Of a stretch of 5,425 nucleotides of DNA, positions 5,353-5,425 are shown in pieces (position 1 is the stretch's first letter; every line of letters starts with the position of its first letter). The position numbers were made by a program, and so were the translations under genes. Source of the stretch: Anderseniella sp964390445 (GTDB lineage Bacteria > Pseudomonadota > Alphaproteobacteria > Rhizobiales > Aestuariivirgaceae); assembly GCA_964390445.1 (NCBI GenBank), contig CAYMJJ010000144.1:1-5425 (forward strand), in the 5' to 3' direction. Under the pieces are notes generated by a model that saw nothing but the letters and a program-made list of their open reading frames with translations, was not told where the DNA came from and searched no databases.

Positions 5353-5425
5353 ATGTTCGGACTCGGCACCCTCGCCGCCAAGGTTTTCGGCTCGTCGAAC
5401 GACCGCAAGGTCAAGAAGTACGCCG
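5353..5425 (+). CDS. secA: Preprotein translocase ATPase SecA, first 24 codons only
   Basis: SecA is the ATPase motor that pushes unfolded preproteins through the SecYEG channel. Only the N-terminus is in the window: MFGLGTLAAKVFGSSNDRKV followed by KKYA. The pattern GLGTLAxKxFGSSNDRxVKKY is the characteristic SecA start, which contacts lipid and SecYEG and leads into the first nucleotide-binding domain. A good AAGGA site precedes the ATG. The gene is divergent from an exported parvulin, as I recall for related bacteria. The remainder, including the Walker motifs, lies beyond the right edge, so integrity cannot be judged. Confidence 0.93.
   Translation, partial: MFGLGTLAAKVFGSSNDRKVKKYA

Noticed and set aside
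5268..5425. Out-of-frame ORF starting ahead of and overlapping secA
   Set aside because: No ribosome site, and it becomes R/H-rich where it overlaps secA, as shadow frames do; it runs off the window.

Overview
The window looks like a chromosomal core segment from an alphaproteobacterium, most likely of the Hyphomicrobiales (Rhizobiales) type. This rests on high GC content, on the protein variants seen (a ComF with a degenerate second cysteine pair, an NDUFAF5-like methyltransferase, a 414-residue bifunctional ArgJ, a SecA beginning MFGLGTLAAKVFGSSNDRKV), and on the gene order secA / parvulin / argJ / mutT / methyltransferase / comF. I recall that order from this group but could not check it. 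I see no mobile element, CRISPR array, tRNA or rRNA.

Layout, left to right. Positions 1-766 (minus): comF, lacking only its last few codons. Positions 824-1708 (plus): a class I SAM-dependent methyltransferase-like protein, divergent from comF across a very short gap. Positions 1726-1869 (minus): an unrecognised 47-residue single-span membrane protein, convergent with the methyltransferase. Positions 1985-2392 (minus): a MutT/Nudix hydrolase. Positions 2506-3750 (minus): argJ. Positions 3906-4853 (minus): a secreted parvulin-type peptidyl-prolyl isomerase. Positions 4854-5352: a 499-base non-coding stretch between divergent genes. Positions 5353-5425 (plus): the first 24 codons of secA.

The four minus-strand genes from the parvulin to the small membrane ORF share a direction with gaps of 152, 113 and 115 bases. 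They could form one transcript (parvulin, argJ, mutT, small ORF) or have internal promoters; small stem-loops lie in two of the gaps. Functionally they are mixed: protein export and periplasmic folding (SecA, parvulin), arginine biosynthesis (ArgJ), nucleotide-pool cleaning (MutT), a probable respiratory-complex assembly methyltransferase-fold protein, and a ComF-type phosphoribosyltransferase-fold protein.

Nothing here is clearly a new system. The items most worth a second look are the short membrane ORF at 1726-1869, the missing glycine motif in the methyltransferase, the long secA leader, and a 15-base alternating GC run inside the parvulin gene.
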